From Hippasteria phrygiana (taxonomy: Eukaryota > Echinodermata > Asteroidea > Valvatida > Goniasteridae): a DNA stretch of 64,000 bases. Location: the NCBI GenBank assembly GCA_037893225.1, contig JAZGUH010000143.1, forward strand, positions 1,860,001 through 1,924,000. Direction: 5' to 3'. Below are positions 22,005 to 33,400 of the stretch, in pieces. Each line of letters opens with the position of its first letter. The first letter of the stretch is position 1. The position numbers and the translations under genes were made by a program. The notes under the pieces are model-generated. The model saw only the letters and a list, made by a program, of their open reading frames with translations. It had not been told where the DNA came from and searched no databases.

Positions 22005-22883
22005 GTGAACGTGGCAGCAATGGATAATAGTAAGTTTTCAATAGCCTCGATGAATTGTCGAGGGCTGGGTAATTTTGCAAAAAGAAAAGATGTTTTTCAT
22101 TTTCTTAGAAATAGAAAGTACTCGGTTTACTGTTTACAAGACGTTAATTTCGATAAGGACATGGAACATCTTGTTAGAAGTGAATGGGGCTTGGAGTGTT
22201 TTTTCAGTTCTTTTAGGAGTAATTCCAGGGGAGTTGCTATTCTTTTTAATAATAATTTCGAGTATAAAGTTAACGGTGTTAAGAATGATGATAATGGCAA
22301 CTTGCTAATTGTAGATTTTGAAATTGGGGAGTATAGCATTAGTCTGGTCAACCTGTATGGACCAAATAATGATGATCCTGGTTTTTACGACGAAATTAGT
22401 ACAACTTTGAATGATTTGGATAACACTCATGCTATCCTATGTGGTGACTGGAATTTGATTTTAAATGAATCTCTTGATTGTGTAAATTACATTAATTTGA
22501 ATAATCCTCTAGCAAGAAACAGAGTGCTTAGTATATGTAATGACCTTGATTTAGTTGATGCTTGGCAAATATATAATCCAGACTCTGGTAGATGCTCCTG
22601 GAGACAACATCAATCTTTGAAACAATCTAGGTTGTATTATTTTTTAATCTCATCGGAATTAAATTCTAAAATAATTAGCTGCGACATTAAGCCAGGGTAT
22701 AGAACTGATCACTCTCTCATTGATATAAAATTTGATTTTAGTGATATGGAACTTGGAAAAGGTTATTGGAAATTTAACAACTCTTTGTTGACAGATAAAA
22801 CATACTCTGATTTAGTTAAAGATACTATTTGGGAGTTGGTAGAAGAATACGCTGGGTTTTTTTTTATTCACGCTCTAACCTGA
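22005..22883 (+). pseudogene. LINE ORF2 endonuclease domain (APE type)
   Basis: This 292-residue frame shows the APE motifs: MNCRGLG at 16-22, LQDVNF at 44-49, SLVNLYGP at 113-120, CGDWN at 146-150 and TDHSLI at 234-239. In the usual R-[IL]-D-Y-F-L motif the residue at 211 is Tyr instead of the catalytic Asp, and the second motif has Asp where Glu is usual. The frame then ends in a T-rich frameshift. Such an enzyme is unlikely to cut DNA. Confidence 0.85.
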
Positions 22884-23675
22884 GAAATATGCATCCACGA
22901 GATATTCATTTTGTTATTAATGACCAATTTCTTTTTGAAATGTTATTAATGAAAATAAGATCGAAAACGATTTCTTATTCTACCTGGAAGAAGAAACCAG
23001 AAAAACAGAGTGTAAGCTCGAGAAAGAGTTTCAGAGGGTGACCTTGACTCGGTTGATCTCTTAAATGCTATGCAGGCTGATCTTGTTGACCTTCGAAAAA
23101 CTAAAATGGAGGGTGTTTTAATTAGATCCAAGACCCGTTGGATGGAGAATGGTGAAAAACCTAAGTACTTTTTAAACTTTTTAAACTTTACAACCAAGCC
23201 TTCTCCTCAGTATTAGTTAATGGATTTCTTTCGGAATCATTTCAGATTGGGAGAGGTTGTAGGCGGGGAGATGGTTTAAGCCCATATTTGTTTCTCTTGT
23301 GTGCAGAAGTTCTATCCATGATGGTATGTAATAACAAAGATCTTAAGGGTATTAAGGTTGGGGACATGGAATTTAGATTATCCCAGTATGCCGATGATAC
23401 GGTTTTGTTTTTGAATGGTACTAACAGGTCAATGCAGGCAGCTTTTAAAATTCTTGACATATTTGCTAGTATGTCTGGAGAAAAACGTTGAGAAAACGAA
23501 TGCCATTTGGATTGGTTCTAAGAAGGGCTGTGGGGTGAAACTTTGTGAAGGGATTAACGTGAACTGGGTTGAGGCTAAGCGTACTTTTAAAATTCTTGGC
23601 ATCGAGTTCTCTACTGATCCTAATTCAATGGTTTTGTTAAATTACAACAGGATTATTTATTTTGTCCTTACGTAG
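22884..23675 (+). pseudogene. LINE ORF2 reverse transcriptase fragments
   Basis: The frames hold the pre-RT segment (IRSKTRWMENGEKPKYF) followed directly by the late palm block GCRRGDGLSPYLFLLCAEVL and SQYADDTVLFLNG. Roughly 300 residues of RT core between them are absent. At least three frame changes occur. Confidence 0.8.
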
Positions 23676-23851
23676 TCAAATTTTTAACTGGTCAAAGAGA
23701 CATTTGACTGTTCTGGGTAGAATTGCTGTTGTTAAGTCGTTACTTTTGTCTAAACTTACTTACCTGTGTTAACCATTCCTGATCCTCCATGTAATATGAT
23801 TAAGGAATTAAATACTGTTTTTTTTATTTATCTGGAAAGAAGGATAAGACC

Positions 23852-24950
23852 GTGTTGCTAGAAATCAAATGCTCCAAGATTATGGTCGGGGTGGTTTGCG
23901 AATGGTCGATGTTCGGGCCTATAGATGCTTTAAAAATTACCTGGTTACGTAGACTTTTCAAGGCACAGTCCCCAGGTTGGTTCACTTTGAGTAATTACAT
24001 TTTTAGTAATACCCGTTTGTCTTTATTGGAAGGTGGCTCCGCCAAATGTGTGGGTATACAGAGAAAATATAACGTTTTTTGGCTAGATGTGTTTACCTCG
24101 TGGTCCAATTTTACTCGGGTCCACACGCCCACAACCAAGGTGGAGGTACTAAAGAGTTCTCTTTGGTTTAACGATAACATTAAGGTTGGTGGGAAGTGTA
24201 TATACTATAAACATTGGGACAGTGCTGGAGTGCAATTTGTATGTGATCTTATAGATGAGAATGGTAACTTTATTTCACTTGAGGATTTTAAGAATACATT
24301 CAATGTCCATACCAACTTTTTAGAGTATGGCGGGGTATTGAGAGCTATTAAGTCGTCCTTTCAGGATGTTATGTCGGAACATACAGTGTACATGTATTAA
24401 TTTCCCTTTCAGACGGTTTATCCCTTTAAAGGACCAAAAAGGGTCGCAAAGAATATATCATGTTTTAGTTTCATCTAAGCATGTAAATAGGAAATTTATT
24501 GACAAATGGAATGCCAAATTGAACATTTATTGCGATTTTTCGAAATGGTCTTTAATTTTCGACATTCCATATTCCTGTACTGTGGACACTAAATTAAGAT
24601 GGTTTCAGTTTAGATTAATTCATCGGATCTTGAGCACTAATTCATTTTTGTTTAAAATCAATAAAACAGACACTAATCCGTGTACATTTTGTAATAATGA
24701 AGAGGAGACATTACACCATCTCTTCTGCTCCTGTACCCATACAATTTGTTTTTGGTCCTCGGTATTTTTATGGATTAAGGAGAAGACCAATCTTTCTATT
24801 GCAATGGATAATGAAGTATTTTTATTTGGTATTAATACTAACATTAATAGCAAAGTGATTAATTTGATCTTGTTGATTTGTAGATTTCATGTGTATAAAA
24901 TGAAAATGAATGGGAAACGCCCATCACTTTTAGTGTTAAAAAAGATGTGA
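23852..24950 (+). pseudogene. LINE ORF2 C-terminal region with zf-RVT motif
   Basis: Two overlapping frames (23852-24400 and 24366-24950) carry the region after RT. It includes NPCTFCNNEEETLHHLFCSC, a Cys/His cluster of the zf-RVT type common at the end of L1/Tx1-clade ORF2. A frameshift at about 24390 separates the two. Confidence 0.7.
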
Positions 24951-25183
24951 AGAATTATTATTCCATGGAAAAACTTATGTTCTATACTAACGGAATCAGC
25001 TTCAAATGTTATCCAAAATGGGACTTATTTTTGACGTTAGGCCAAGGTTAACTTGTTTTCTATATTAATGGAACTATAACCTGTATTTGTATGTTTGTAC
25101 AGCTATCAAGAAAGAGACAGTGAACAATAAATAAGAATCCCTGGGATGGATAATAATAATAATAATAATAAATAAATTTAAAA

Positions 25184-26050
25184 AAATTCAAAACATGCTT
25201 AAAGTAAAAGTGGCTTGCATGTCAAAAGGGTGTGTCATTAGGTTTAGATTTATTTGGTGGAAGCTCAATATTTCAAGTTGGAATTTTTCTTTTTGACAAT
25301 TGCATGCCCGATTACTGCTCTATCCGGAGAAAGACTCCTGAATTGATCAAAGATATTTGTCAACCATGCCATTGAAGTTGGAATATGGTTGTTCATGGGC
25401 CACTGCTTGAAATCACCGGATAATACAAAGACTACAATTTTCAACCATGGCATGGAGAATGTTCAGTCATATACTACATGTACGTTGTAACTTTAAATCG
25501 GACAACTTGGAGGGTTATGGAAAAAAAACTTTTTAAAACATTGAAGTGAAGTATTTCATGCAATTACTACACAAAAGTACACATGTACATTTAAATTTGC
25601 TCCAAGTAAGGTCAAGTAAAAAAAACGTTAAAAGCGTCCGGGTTATTTTGAAAAATGAGCTTTTTATTTTCAAGATGGCCGCCATTCTTTTTACAATTTC
25701 CAGCAACCGTAGGTTTTAAGAGACATGGTGGACAAGAGAATTGAACATGTTTTAGTAAGCTTGTATTTTATTTTCCGATGGATCGGTCGACATTTTTGAG
25801 TTGTTTTTTTTCACCTCATTTCCACTGGTAAAAATATATTTTTCTAAATCCAGGTGGCCCCCCTAAAAAGGAAGCAGGACATGTTTTTTGTTTTTACTTC
25901 TAATGTACATTTTGCACATGGAACAACTGACCTGTGAAAGTATCTGCTAAATACATGTACATGTATGTACAAATGTAGTTCTAACATACTACAAAAACAT
26001 TCTGCAGCAGGACAGACCGGAATATACAAATGCCTTTTCAATGGGGTTAA
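25184..26050. other. gene-free stretch after the LINE
   Basis: The stretch at about 25470-25540 (GACAACTTGGAGGGTTATG) repeats a sequence at about 20417, so parts of one older repeat lie on either side of the LINE/MITE block. No exon is seen. Confidence 0.45.
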
Positions 26051-26479
26051 AGGTAGTGTACACGATTGGTAATCCTCCAATTTATTTTTTACTGAATTAT
26101 TACGAAATACATTGTACCTTACTAGACTAAGTAGTCTCCATCATCCTGCGAAATGATGGCTCCAGGTGTGCTGTCGTTGTCAAAAAAAGTGGAAATTTAT
26201 ATCGTCTCCAGCTGGAAATCGTTGGAAAACTGCCCTGTAGCCTTTAATAGTCAAGGCGCGCGTGGCTACTCGGATAAGTGGCGCGCCCCAGACATGCTGG
26301 CATATTTGGGGCGCGTCACGCATCCAGGTAGCCACGCGTGCCTTGAATAAAGGCTATCATCCGCCCGACGGTTGAAAACTTTGAACAGGTCAGTGGAACG
26401 ATATTTCCTATGAAATACTAACCCCCCAAATCCGCTCATTTCTGAAAATTGCAATAATGACCAATCATGTACACTACAT
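26051..26479 (+). mobile_element. TTAA-target MITE, family A, 429 bp
   Basis: The ends are AGGTAGTGTACACGATTGGT and ACCAATCATGTACACTACAT, with TTAA on both sides (26047-26050, 26480-26483). The interior holds its own hairpin (GCGCGCGTGGCTAC... against ...GTAGCCACGCGTGC). Other copies: 33517-34061, 40642-41108 and partial 4945-5246. Confidence 0.88.
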
Positions 26480-26572
26480 TTAAATTATGTTGGCCCGTGG
26501 AGGGATATGACCACAGTCGGAGGGATATGACCACAGTCACAGGTCTGAGGTCAATACTGACTGGTTAATTAA

Positions 26573-26872
26573 CCCTAACCCTGCTGAATCCAATAGGATC
26601 CAACAATTTGATATTCCCGTTGGACCCTGTTGGATTGAGCAGCAAACTCAGTGTTACATGTACATCCTGTTGGATTTAGCAGGCAACAGAAAAAACATGT
26701 CACTGTTGGATTTAGCAGGCAAGTCATTTTTTATTTTTAGTTAATACCCTTTATACCCAACAACTCTGCATGTTGGACTGCGTTGGACTGGGCAGAAAAC
26801 TCATAGGAGTCACCGTTGGACTCTGTTGGATTTAGCAGGGTAGTCCTTGTGAACCATTAGGGGGTTAGGGTT
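26573..26872. mobile_element. TTAA-target element with GTTGGATTTAGCAGG repeats
   Basis: TTAA, then CCCTAACCCTGCTGAATCC on the left; GGGGGTTAGGG, then TTAA within two bases on the right. Inside, variants of TGTTGGATTTAGCAGG occur at least five times. A related tract is at 60618-61044. It lies just downstream of the EXOSC4 stop codon. Confidence 0.75.
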
Positions 26873-27126
26873 TTAAGCCAACAATTTTTCATCTCAGTTC
26901 ATATGGGAAGGACATAAAGCCACTTGAGGTACAGAGTTACAAAAAAGAAAAATTTGCAGAAGGTAGGAATTCAGATAATCTTCTCGTACAAAACTCCACA
27001 GCTGCCCACAACTTGGTAAGCTGAACCTTATGCAATACGCTTTTTACACGATTACGCACGTCTGCAGATTACAAAGTTTACAGCAAAACCATCCTCCACT
27101 TGTTGGGGTTTCAAAAAGTGAAAATC

Positions 27127-27489
27127 TCAACTCCTCGCCATACTGTCTGTAACTTCGCTAACATGGTCTCGGACGACACCATCCAATACTGTGTACACAT
27201 CCTTACAGCCTTTCGTTGCCATATCCAGCACTTTTGATAGGTGGTCTACATGCAGACGAGAGTTCAACTGAAACAGGGCAATCTGTTCTGACTTGGGTAG
27301 GAGTGCGACAACCATCTCAGGCCCACCCAGGGACTCTTCCAGATAACTGATGTCCACAAGGGGGGTGTCGCTGACGAAGCCAGCTGAGCAGGCACAGACG
27401 TAGTCTCGCATGGGTATACCAGCGTCAACGACGGCGAGCGTGGCGGCGTTGACACACGCGCAGTAGTTACCGCCATCTGCCTGCAGAAC
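27127..27489 (-). CDS. EXOSC4: EXOSC4 coding exon 3
   Basis: 120 codons plus TGA. It starts VLQADGGNYCACVNAATLAV and ends SEVTDSMARS. It holds the second RNase PH domain. The acceptor is TTTGTAACAG. Confidence 0.95.
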   Translation of the reverse strand, partial: VLQADGGNYCACVNAATLAVVDAGIPMRDYVCACSAGFVSDTPLVDISYLEESLGGPEMVVALLPKSEQIALFQLNSRLHVDHLSKVLDMATKGCKDVYTVLDGVVRDHVSEVTDSMARS

Positions 27490-30400
27490 CTGTTACAAAT
27501 TTTTTAAACATTAACTAATCAGTGATTGCACTCTAGTTTCAAATTCTGGGTTTGCGAAAAAGAATTTGTCGCCAATAACATACAATAGGCCTGCTATGTG
27601 AAATGTTCAATCCTTTCTCAAAATAATTGTGCACTAGACCCTTTTCATGTGACATCACTAGCGCGCAAAGTGTTACATAACAGATGGAGATCTATTAAAA
27701 AGAAAGTGATGTTAATTGAATTCCTGCATAATAACCCTTTCTGTCTGGCTGTTATTAACCTCTTGAAGGCGGATGACATCTCTACACGCAATCTCTGCAT
27801 TTTCAATCCATTGTTGCCTTATTGTGTATGTTACGCTTGGCTGCACAAGCCAGCATGGCACCCCGGCACCCCATTATAACACTGGTACTCAAGGGGTTAA
27901 TGGGGTGCTGGTATGCCATACGAACTTGTGGAACCAAACGTACATGTGTAACGCACACAGTCAATTGAATTGAATACACACAGGAATGCATGTATAGACG
28001 ACAAGCGGACAGGTGGTCTTTTTCAAGCCACCGCTATGGCCGTCATCCGTAGTCAAAGAGTTCATTGAACTGCTGCAGCAGTTCAAACAGAAAACGAAAA
28101 GAGTTCTATATCCGGCCATCACTTGGACCTCGTGCACAAAGTCTACGGGCCATGAAAGAAAAAGTTGAATTTTTTTCCCTCCTAAATTCGAGTTTCTTCA
28201 TCAGATTTACACCTTTTTGTAGTTTTTAAGTCATATTAAGGGAAAATAAGTGATGGCCGGATATGGAACTCTTTACCAGAAAACTTGACAGTCTTGTTCT
28301 ACATTTGCAGCGAATATCTGAATTTGGAATCTTATAAACATATCTCCCACATCCATCCTACCACACATTATTGTAGGCATCACGCCTTTTATAACTTTTC
28401 ATATTTTGGCTTGGTGAATTTAGAGTTTCATATATTTTCAGATATCTGGATGCCTCTGTCAAAAATCGACCTTGTTTAGTAAATGAATTGAGTCAGTGCC
28501 TTAACCCCTTGTCTCTGGCTGTTATTGTTAAGGTGCTGGTATGCCAAGATCGGACTGTGCAGCCAAACGGTAAACACAAACAATAGGCACCATAGATCTT
28601 ATCGCAAATATAAATACCGCCTGGTTGAGACGTACGTCACAATGGTCAAAAGGGATAGTGGGAAGGAAAAAGACTGCTTTTTCCTTACCACAATGCCTTT
28701 TGACCATTGTGACGTCTCATTTGCGATATTGTCTATAGTGAATAGAGGTGGTCCTATTCATCACACTTTTCAATATAGTTTAAACATGAATGGATTGAGT
28801 ATGCACAGGAATGCGCTAGGGGTGTGCATTTAGGGGTAGTAAAAGAACCGGGTACCGGATTGAAAAAACTACGGGTACCTGGGTACCCGTCAAAGAAACC
28901 CAACCAAAAACTTCCAATCCCGGAAGTTGTAATAATGTCTTTCTCTGAGATTCAAAAGTCTTATTTCAGACAGAAGTCTGAAAACCTCATGCCTGTCCAG
29001 TAAACATGATCACTACTCCGCCATTACATGCTCCGGCCGTGCATGCCCCGGCATATCACAAAAGATGGAAGCTTTATACAGTTGTGTTTATTGTGGAATG
29101 AGGCATGCTACATGTATTATGTCTCGTCAAGGCTTTTTTTTCATACCCAGACTACAAAAACCACAACCGGTAAATTCCCTTTATTGTCAACTTTCGTGAG
29201 CTCATAAACGTGAAATCTGTGCTGGTTTCCCATCTAGTCGGGTTTTAATTATGAAAATTCCTGAAAAATAATGTTCGAAACCTTTCCTTTTTCATTGTCT
29301 GGGAAGTAACTATGCGATAAAGTAAAGTTGTACGGGTACTCGATTCCATAAGCTGGAACCGGTTCCTGACATGAACGGTCGGGTACTCGGGTACCCAGTT
29401 CCGATGCACACCCCTAGAATGCGCCTATAGATGTCAACCGGCCAGGTGGTCTTCTTCAAACCACAGCTATGGCCATTGTCCGCATTCAATAGGTTAAAAT
29501 TCCAAGGCCACTGTCATGAAAATTGTTGGTGGTCCAGTCACTGAGAACAAACCTGACCTGTACATAGATGTCAATCTGTGAGCGCGGATACAGTTGCGTC
29601 ATGATGGCCGCCTCAAACGTCCGCTGCAAGTTCTGCGACATCTCCTGGGACTTGCGATCGCCCATGGGTCTCTTCTTCCTCTCCCCCGTGCTGAAGGTGG
29701 CCATGCTGTACTGGCAGTTGATGGTTACGCGGTCATGCTGGGCCCTGACACGGCCACCTGTAGCCTGGATGAATAAGACAATTCAAATTGTTAACCCTGT
29801 AAAGTGGAACGCTGCTACATGTATACGGAACACCGCTATACCGAACATTCGGCTAAACCGAACACCATCCTTGGCTCCCAAATTTTGTGTACAAAACTTA
29901 CCGAACATTGTTGTTGAAAAAAAGGCAACGGATTTTAAAAATGTACCAGGTATTTGGGCTGTTTGTAATTACCAAACGGCCGCAGCTTTATGTTGAAGAG
30001 TGACAGGTGGGTATTACATTGTATTTCCCCAAGGAATAGAAGGGGAAAAACTGTTGCTTTAGAATTCGGTAAGATTAGAAAGTATGAACATACATGATTC
30101 AATGGCCGGCACATGTTCAAAGTCGTCCTTAATTAACCGGCGGCTGAAAATCGCTATACCGAATGATCGTTATACAGAACAAAATCTGTGGATCCCCAGT
30201 GTTCGTCACAGCGGTGTTGCACTGTATCCAGAGTTTTATTTACAACAAACTGTCAATAAGCCAGTTCGGTATTTCAACTGCACCTGTGCACAATGACATA
30301 CATGTAGTTATCCCGAATGACCCGTGACCTAACGTATGGACGTGCAAGGTGGTGGCACAACGCGCACATGTTAAATTCAATCAGACATTATGTCAGCAAT

Positions 30401-33400
30401 TTTATCCCGAATAACCTTTGAACTTTGTGATACCAAACTGGCTTATTACTCAAAATGCAGAACACAGGAAAAACAGTATTTTTTTTTGATTTATTTTCTC
30501 TGTGGAGTGCAATGGGCATACTATGACATCCACCATATTTGCATGCATTCTGTATACTGTCGGTATGTGTAACAATTATTCATTTAATTAATAATTGTCA
30601 ACAAACTGACCTGGACATGTTTTACTACATGTTATTGTTGAGACTGCAACTTTTTCTTTATTAACCCCTTGAACCCGGATTTCATATGGGGGGGCGCCAT
30701 GCCAGCTTGTGCAGCAGAGCAAAACGGAAACAAGAGGCATGTGCAGCCAAGCATAAAGTACACAATACCCAATAATGGTTGAAAATGCAGAAATTGGCGT
30801 GTATAGACGTCAACCGGCCAGGTGGCAATTTTCAATCTGCACGTATTTGTGTCAACCGTACGCAAGGGTTTAAGTACTAGGTTTATCACTAGTGGCACAT
30901 AAGCCTCATCGCAAATATACTGCCTGGTTGAGACATCACAATGGTCACAAGTAGGGAGTCTACCATTTTGAACTGTACACATGAACCCATGCAAAATTAG
31001 GGGTCTTCAAACAATGATGATTAGTATTTTGAGCGGTCCAAAACACAAACAAGGGAAGTATTATATGGACAAAAGTTTTATCATCTTATTCATCCATTTA
31101 ATTCACAAACTTGGAGCCGAGAAACTTGAGAAAGTTTCATAAGTTGCCATTGTATAAGATAATTTTGGAAATATTACATATTGAAACATTTTTCACAATA
31201 AAATCTGAACCAAAGTAAACACCACATCTCAAAACGCATTCATGTGTCAAACAGATTAGAATTTCATTTTCAAAGTGAACAAAGAAACTGGCAGGAGCGG
31301 GATTCGAACCTGCAACCTCCGAGTTACCGTACCGGCGCTCTACCAACCAAGCTATCTTGACCTATGTCATTGTATGTTGGTGGTCTCCCAAGTTGTCAGT
31401 ATCTTTGTTCGGGTGGGCGCTAGTCAGAAGTCATAAACCCAGAATGCCGTATAGCCAGGGATCACACCCAATTTTACGATACAACCTGGGAAGCGACATT
31501 GTGGGGATCACTCAATGAGGATACGACTTTATAACTGATAATTCGTCAAACAATCCACAAGGGAAACTGACTACATGGAGGTAAATTTGAATACATTTTC
31601 AAAGTAAACAAAGAAACTGGCAGGAGCGGGATTCGAACCTGCGACCTCCGGGTTACCATACCGGCGCTCTACCAACCGAGCTATCTTGCCCTATGTTGCC
31701 ATTCTCCCAAATTGTCAGTATCTTTGTTCGGGTGACAAAACATTAACATTGTGTTAACTTCGTTAACACAATGCTATTGATAATAATGTCAGCACATTAG
31801 GTGCACATGGTCGCCCCTTTTACAGACACCGGCACCCAGAAATTCCACCTTTAAAGTGCCATAACTCTGAAATGGGTTATTCCATGAAATTGAGACACAC
31901 ACACATTTTGGCATTCTTTGATCATGTAATTGTTTTTCTTGTTTAAACCAAACTGGCTTTAATGATGATTATGGTATGAACTTGAAGAGTAAAAGGAAGC
32001 CTTTTGAATGATACAAAACATGAGGGCATATATGTGATACATGTATATTTATGTTTTGTCACCAAGTGTGATGGTGTCCCGGGCTAAATTATGAGGGAAT
32101 TTTGTGACATAAAAACTTTATAGAAAGTACAAATAGGGTTCAGAAGTTTAAAAAATTTACTATTTCTTTTCTTTTACTTGAGGGGTTATGCAAAACTGCA
32201 TGTAACAACAACAAATAGTAATTTCAGTATCTCTTACATGTACATCTTTTCTGTAATATGGCTAACAAATCTGTGGTTAAGTGGTAACAGGTGGTGTCCC
32301 ACTCTGTTATGTTATATTTTGTTAGGGCCTACTACATCCTGCCTGCATGTCTAGCTTCCTTACCTTTCATCAAATGAAGTCTGAATTAAATTTAATTTTC
32401 TTTTGTGTGATTACTGTTTTAATCAAAGTAACTTGTACTGAGTTAATATATTGGACTGCCTTTTCAAAATGGACAAAAATGGACTCAAAGGTAACGCCGG
32501 TGTCCCACGTTACATCCTTACAATTTTGGGAAAATAATTCATCTCTGAGCAGTATGTGAAATGTCCATGCAACATGATAACAAAGACTTAGAGAACCTCT
32601 TTTTAATAGCATAAAAAAAGACCCCCTAAATTGGTGTCATGTGTTAGTTTTCCACCCTTATGATGGAGTGGTGTCCCATGTTACATCCTTGCAGGCTTGC
32701 CAAATCAATTATTACATCAAATGTTTTAGCCAACTCTATTTGATGGGTATGTAAAAGGATGACATTTTCTAACCACCACATACAGATTTGGATGCTTTAA
32801 CATTATTTATGAATTATGAGCAACATAAACTAAGATGTAACCGGGATACCATGTCCCTTGTTACATTGTTGATTTATCCATAGTAAGTCTATGGGAGTTG
32901 ATGTGAAACTCAAGAGAGAGAACCCTAAACTAAATATTATGCCACAATGAATCTAAGCTATGATGAAATAATTGTATAGAATCCCATTTGTTTTAAAGCA
33001 ATTTTAAATTTTTAACAATATGTCACACATTGTGTCTTAACTTCATGGAACGACCCACATACAAGTACCTACATTGTGTACAATCAAGCTGATTTTCATA
33101 CCATTACATTTGTCTTGCAATTTCCTTTCCATTGTCAAATTTATGACAAATGGCTCAAAAAACTCCAAAACACCGGACTCCCTATCACAAGGGATTGTGG
33201 GAAGGAAAAAGGAGCGATGTTTGTGCCTTTTTCCTTCCCACAATCCCTTTTGACCATTGTGACAGCTCAACCAGGGGTGCGTTTTGGCGGTCATAACCGA
33301 AAACTGGTTCTGTTGTTTCTCTTTGTTTAATCACTTTGGAGATTTGGGGATTTCATTATAATGCGTAATTTTCACCTATTTCAAATTCCCAAAGAAATTC

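Larger units (their letters stand above)
20450..25183 (+). mobile_element. decayed L1/Tx1-like non-LTR retrotransposon
   Basis: In order on the plus strand: an ORF1-like coiled-coil protein (20735-21328), an AP-type endonuclease (22005-22883), reverse transcriptase remains (22829-23675), a C-terminal region with a CCHC/zf-RVT-type motif (24366-24950) and an (AAT)n 3' tail (25149-25175). Most of the RT fingers and palm is missing between about 23190 and 23230, and several frameshifts break the second ORF, so it is dead. The 5' end is uncertain and I found no convincing target duplication. Confidence 0.85.

Noticed and set aside
29568..29996. Plus-strand open frame of 142 codons
   Set aside because: It overlaps EXOSC4 exon 2 on the opposite strand, which has strong protein similarity and good splice sites.
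31290..31362. Second tRNA-like sequence
   Set aside because: Position 33 is not T and the acceptor stem does not pair; SINE copy.
31619..31690. Apparent tRNA-Thr(GGT) gene on the minus strand
   Set aside because: Mismatches in the acceptor, anticodon and T stems, and the same leader and 3' tail as 31290-31362, show a SINE head.
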